Made by a program: the position numbers and the translations under genes. From contig OMIS01000014.1 in assembly GCA_900299155.1 (NCBI GenBank), positions 1 through 6,941 of the forward strand: 6,941 nucleotides of DNA, in the 5' to 3' direction. This document shows, piece after piece, positions 5,343 through 6,941 of the stretch; the stretch's first letter is position 1; each line of letters begins with the position of its first letter. The DNA comes from a bacterium. Lineage in GTDB: Bacteria > Patescibacteriota > Microgenomatia > UBA1400 > PJMF01. The notes under the pieces are model-generated. The model did no database searches. It had not been told where the DNA came from and was given only the letters and a program-made list of their open reading frames with translations.

Positions 5343-6513
5343 TTTGATTCTTGTGCGCGTTAATGAGCACAAAGCCAATAGCAAAAATCACTCCAGCCAT
5401 AATAAAGACGCTTTCATGGGAATAATTTGCCACAAAGCCTGCCATCAGTGGCCCAAAAACTTGTCCCACTGAAACATAAGACTGATTAATGCCGAGGATC
5501 ACACCCTGCTCATCTGGATGCACAGATTCTGACAGCAACCCAGAAATAAGTGGCATAAGTGGAGAGCTTCCAATGAAAAATAGGAATGATAAGACAGTGA
5601 AACTTATGTAACCAGTGGCCAAAAAGACAATCGCACTAGCCACGGCTGCTACAAGCAAACTGATAGTAACCACCAACGGTTTTGACTTAACCTTCTGCAA
5701 AATAAATTTTATACCTACAGCCTGCATCAAGATACTGATCAGACCCGTTAGAGTAAAGTAAATACCAATCTTCAAGGTTGATAAATGGAGTACATCATTG
5801 GTGAAGGATTGAGAACCCAGAATAAATGAGTTGAAGCCCAAAGAAACAATTAAGCTAACCCAAATCAATGTTCCCACCACTGGTTTACGCAAGGTATGGA
5901 TCATCTCACCAAAGTTAAATAATGGCTCTTTGCGTTCATGAACTTTAACGTTTTCAGGTAAACTTTCTTCAAGGAAGAAGTAGCCAAAAATTGTCGCAAT
6001 AAATGCAAGAATACCAGAGAAAATAAATGGGGCACTTAAACCATACGTACTCAAGAAACCACCAATTGCTGGTCCAAGTAAGAAGCCAAATCCAAAGGAA
6101 GCACCAATCATACCAAACGCCTTTGCGCGTTCTTTTCCAGATGTAGTGTCAGCTATTACCGCTTGTGCTACGGAAATATTGCCTCCTGTAATACCATCAA
6201 TAATGCGTGCTAGAAATAACTGCCAGATACTGTGTGCCAAACCAAACATAATTAGTGAGACCCCTGTGCCAAAAATACTCACTAGAAGGAGTGGGCGTCG
6301 GCCATATTGGTCAGAGAGACGGCCCATGACTGGAGTGGCCAAGAACTGAAATAGTGAAAATGATGCAAATAATAATCCTAAACCTTCCTCACTTAAGCCG
6401 AACTGCTTTGCAAATGGATACAATAACGGAATAATCGTGCCATATGCGAGTGCATTGACTAGCATCAGCAAAATTAAGAAGAATAAGGTTTTGTTTGATC
6501 TATCAAACTTCAT
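5317..6513 (-). CDS. MFS exporter, DHA1 drug:H+ antiporter type (TetA-like)
   Basis: The 398-residue product is a proton-driven major facilitator of normal length with twelve predicted membrane segments in two halves: six within about 9-182, a charged central loop at about 183-210, and six within about 212-388. Family signatures are motif A GRLSDQYGRR (64-73) in the loop between segments 2 and 3, the segment-4 arginine in ARIIDGITGG (102-111), and antiporter motif C GFGFLLGPAIGG (141-152) in segment 5. Motif C marks exporters rather than importers. The substrate cannot be predicted. TetA-like sequence does not prove tetracycline resistance. The ATG at 6513 has AAAAAGG with a four-base spacer as a weak ribosome binding site. 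A TATAAT box and a palindrome lie upstream, and tRNA-Gly lies directly downstream. Stop is TAG. Confidence 0.92.
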   Translation of the reverse strand: MKFDRSNKTLFFLILLMLVNALAYGTIIPLLYPFAKQFGLSEEGLGLLFASFSLFQFLATPVMGRLSDQYGRRPLLLVSIFGTGVSLIMFGLAHSIWQLFLARIIDGITGGNISVAQAVIADTTSGKERAKAFGMIGASFGFGFLLGPAIGGFLSTYGLSAPFIFSGILAFIATIFGYFFLEESLPENVKVHERKEPLFNFGEMIHTLRKPVVGTLIWVSLIVSLGFNSFILGSQSFTNDVLHLSTLKIGIYFTLTGLISILMQAVGIKFILQKVKSKPLVVTISLLVAAVASAIVFLATGYISFTVLSFLFFIGSSPLMPLISGLLSESVHPDEQGVILGINQSYVSVGQVFGPLMAGFVANYSHESVFIMAGVIFAIGFVLINAHKNQIAGIEKTQ

Positions 6514-6534
6514 ACGGCCTTTTTGAATAGGGAG

Positions 6535-6554
6535 CAGCTTTTGCCGCGAAGCTG
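6535..6554. promoter_or_regulatory. Inverted repeat near the exporter transcription start
   Basis: CAGCTT (6535-6540) and AAGCTG (6549-6554) form a 6-bp stem with an 8-base GC-rich loop, just downstream of the exporter -10 box and 21 bases before its start codon. It could be an operator or a leader hairpin; with a start near 6550 only part of it would be transcribed, which favours the operator reading. Confidence 0.35.
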
Positions 6555-6556
6555 AT

Positions 6557-6562
6557 ATTATA
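6557..6562 (-). promoter_or_regulatory. -10 box for the MFS exporter (TATAAT)
   Basis: A consensus TATAAT on the minus strand would start transcription near 6550 and give a leader of about 37 bases. The -35 position falls next to the 6573-6584 palindrome and does not match consensus well. Confidence 0.55.
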
Positions 6563-6572
6563 TACTACTTTT

Positions 6573-6584
6573 ACTCAATTGAGT
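6573..6584. promoter_or_regulatory. Perfect 12-bp palindrome between divergent promoters (candidate operator)
   Basis: ACTCAATTGAGT is its own reverse complement. It lies between the exporter -10 box (6557-6562, minus) and the tRNA-Leu -10 box (6587-6592, plus), covering the spacer or -35 regions of both. The placement suits a dimeric repressor controlling the exporter. No regulator gene is in the window. Confidence 0.45.
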
Positions 6585-6592
6585 GTTATAAT
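6584..6592 (+). promoter_or_regulatory. Extended -10 promoter for tRNA-Leu (TGT-TATAAT)
   Basis: TATAAT (6587-6592) preceded by TGT lies about 47 bases before tRNA-Leu. Transcription would begin near 6599 with a leader of about 40 bases, later removed by RNase P. Confidence 0.55.
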
Positions 6593-6639
6593 TGCGTGTG
6601 TTGTGAACTGAGCACTTGAAAAAGTTACTCAAGCAACAA

Positions 6640-6724
6640 GCCTCGATGGCGGAATTGGTAGACGCGTCAGACTTAAAATCTGATAGCCTTAAAAGCTGTG
6701 TGGGTTCGAGTCCCTCTCGAGGCA
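6640..6724 (+). tRNA. tRNA-Leu (anticodon TAA)
   Basis: This is a class II tRNA with a long variable arm (stem AGC/GCT). The acceptor is GCCTCGA/TCGAGGC, the anticodon stem TCAGA/TCTGA encloses CTTAAAA (anticodon TAA, 6674-6676), and the T loop is TTCGAGT. The discriminator is A and CCA is not encoded. The T stem GTGGG/CCCTC contains a U-U mismatch (6701 and 6715), unusual for a functional tRNA but tolerable. It reads codon TTA. Confidence 0.94.
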
Positions 6725-6768
6725 CTATACATGAGAATTGCTGCTGTTACAAATATCTTCAAATAAGC

Positions 6769-6777
6769 TGATATAAT
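6769..6777 (+). promoter_or_regulatory. Extended -10 promoter for tRNA-Pro (TGA-TATAAT)
   Basis: TATAAT (6772-6777) preceded by TGA would start transcription near 6784, about 11 bases before the tRNA. No terminator separates it from tRNA-Leu, so co-transcription is also possible. Confidence 0.55.
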
Positions 6778-6794
6778 AACGTAGCTCAATTACT

Positions 6795-6871
6795 CGGGGA
6801 GTAGTTCAGTTGGCTAGAATGCGCGCTTTGGGAGCGTGAGGTCGCAGGTTCGAGTCCTGTCTCCCCGACCA
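6795..6871 (+). tRNA. tRNA-Pro (anticodon TGG), CCA encoded
   Basis: The cloverleaf has acceptor CGGGGAG/CTCCCCG, D stem GTTC/GAAT, anticodon stem CGCGC/GCGTG around TTTGGGA (anticodon TGG, 6829-6831), and T stem GCAGG/CCTGT with loop TTCGAGT. The discriminator is A (6868), followed by genomic CCA (6869-6871), unlike the other two tRNA genes here. It reads codon CCA and, by wobble, other proline codons. Confidence 0.95.
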
Positions 6872-6899
6872 ACAGAGAAAAAGAGTCCGTCGAGTTGGA

Positions 6900-6933
6900 G
6901 GCGCTCCGTGCGCCGCCGCCCGCACGGAGCGCC
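6900..6933. repeat. GC-rich perfect hairpin at the window end
   Basis: GGCGCTCCGTGCG (6900-6912) and CGCACGGAGCGCC (6921-6933) make a perfect 13-bp stem with loop CCGCCGCC. There is no T-tract on either strand within the window. It sits in a 60-base tail of about 74% GC that begins some 10 bases after tRNA-Pro. It could be a GC-rich terminator, the edge of an inserted element, or sequence joined from another genome. Confidence 0.6.
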
Positions 6934-6941
6934 GAGAAGCC

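Noticed and set aside
6146..6349. 67-codon plus-strand open frame inside the exporter gene
   Set aside because: Antisense shadow of a clear MFS gene, with no promoter or ribosome binding site.
82..6513. No gene in the window ends in TGA (six TAA and two TAG), suggesting TGA reassigned to Gly or Trp
   Set aside because: Eight genes are too few. All long frames are complete without needing an internal TGA, and Trp and Gly are encoded by normal codons.
5317..6513. Calling the MFS exporter a tetracycline resistance gene
   Set aside because: Motifs A and C are shared by the whole DHA1 exporter group and do not define the substrate.

Overview
The window reads as an ordinary piece of chromosome from a bacterium of low-to-moderate GC content, probably a small-genome lineage such as the Candidate Phyla Radiation (Patescibacteria). 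That placement is inference, based on compact genes, several transcripts that look leaderless, two tRNA genes without an encoded CCA, and a small surface-protein repertoire. Eight protein genes (one apparently frameshifted), three tRNA genes and two good intrinsic terminators can be supported. I see no CRISPR array, insertion sequence, phage module or obvious defence island.

Left part (1-2611), translation: on the minus strand lies a two-gene unit, a stand-alone lysyl-tRNA-synthetase-like enzyme (EpmA) followed by its expected substrate, elongation factor P. EpmA attaches beta-lysine to a conserved EF-P lysine, and that lysine is present in a PGKG tip. Divergent from epmA is an RsuA/RluB-type pseudouridine synthase. 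The shared intergenic region carries back-to-back promoters and a near-perfect inverted repeat.

Middle part (2612-5145), plus strand: a nucleotidyltransferase-fold protein whose N-terminal 24 codons lie in another reading frame (a single-base slip at an A5 run), a membrane-anchored alpha/beta hydrolase, a cytochrome-b5-like heme lipoprotein, and a small polytopic membrane protein with an HxHH motif. Each has its own recognisable -10 box. In at least two of them (hydrolase and membrane protein) a TATACT box sits exactly six bases before the ATG, so transcription should begin at or next to the start codon.

Right part (5146-6941): a bidirectional terminator, tRNA-Gly(TCC) and a 12-TM drug-type MFS exporter on the minus strand. 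A divergent promoter region with a perfect 12-bp palindrome follows, then tRNA-Leu(TAA) and tRNA-Pro(TGG) on the plus strand. The last 60 bases are about 74% GC and hold a perfect 13-bp-stem hairpin. This is a sharp compositional break right after the only CCA-encoding tRNA, so it is either an element boundary or a chimeric contig end.

The observations most worth checking are the epmA-efp pair, the nucleotidyltransferase frameshift, the leaderless promoter geometry, the periplasmic/surface heme-b5 lipoprotein, and the GC-rich terminus.
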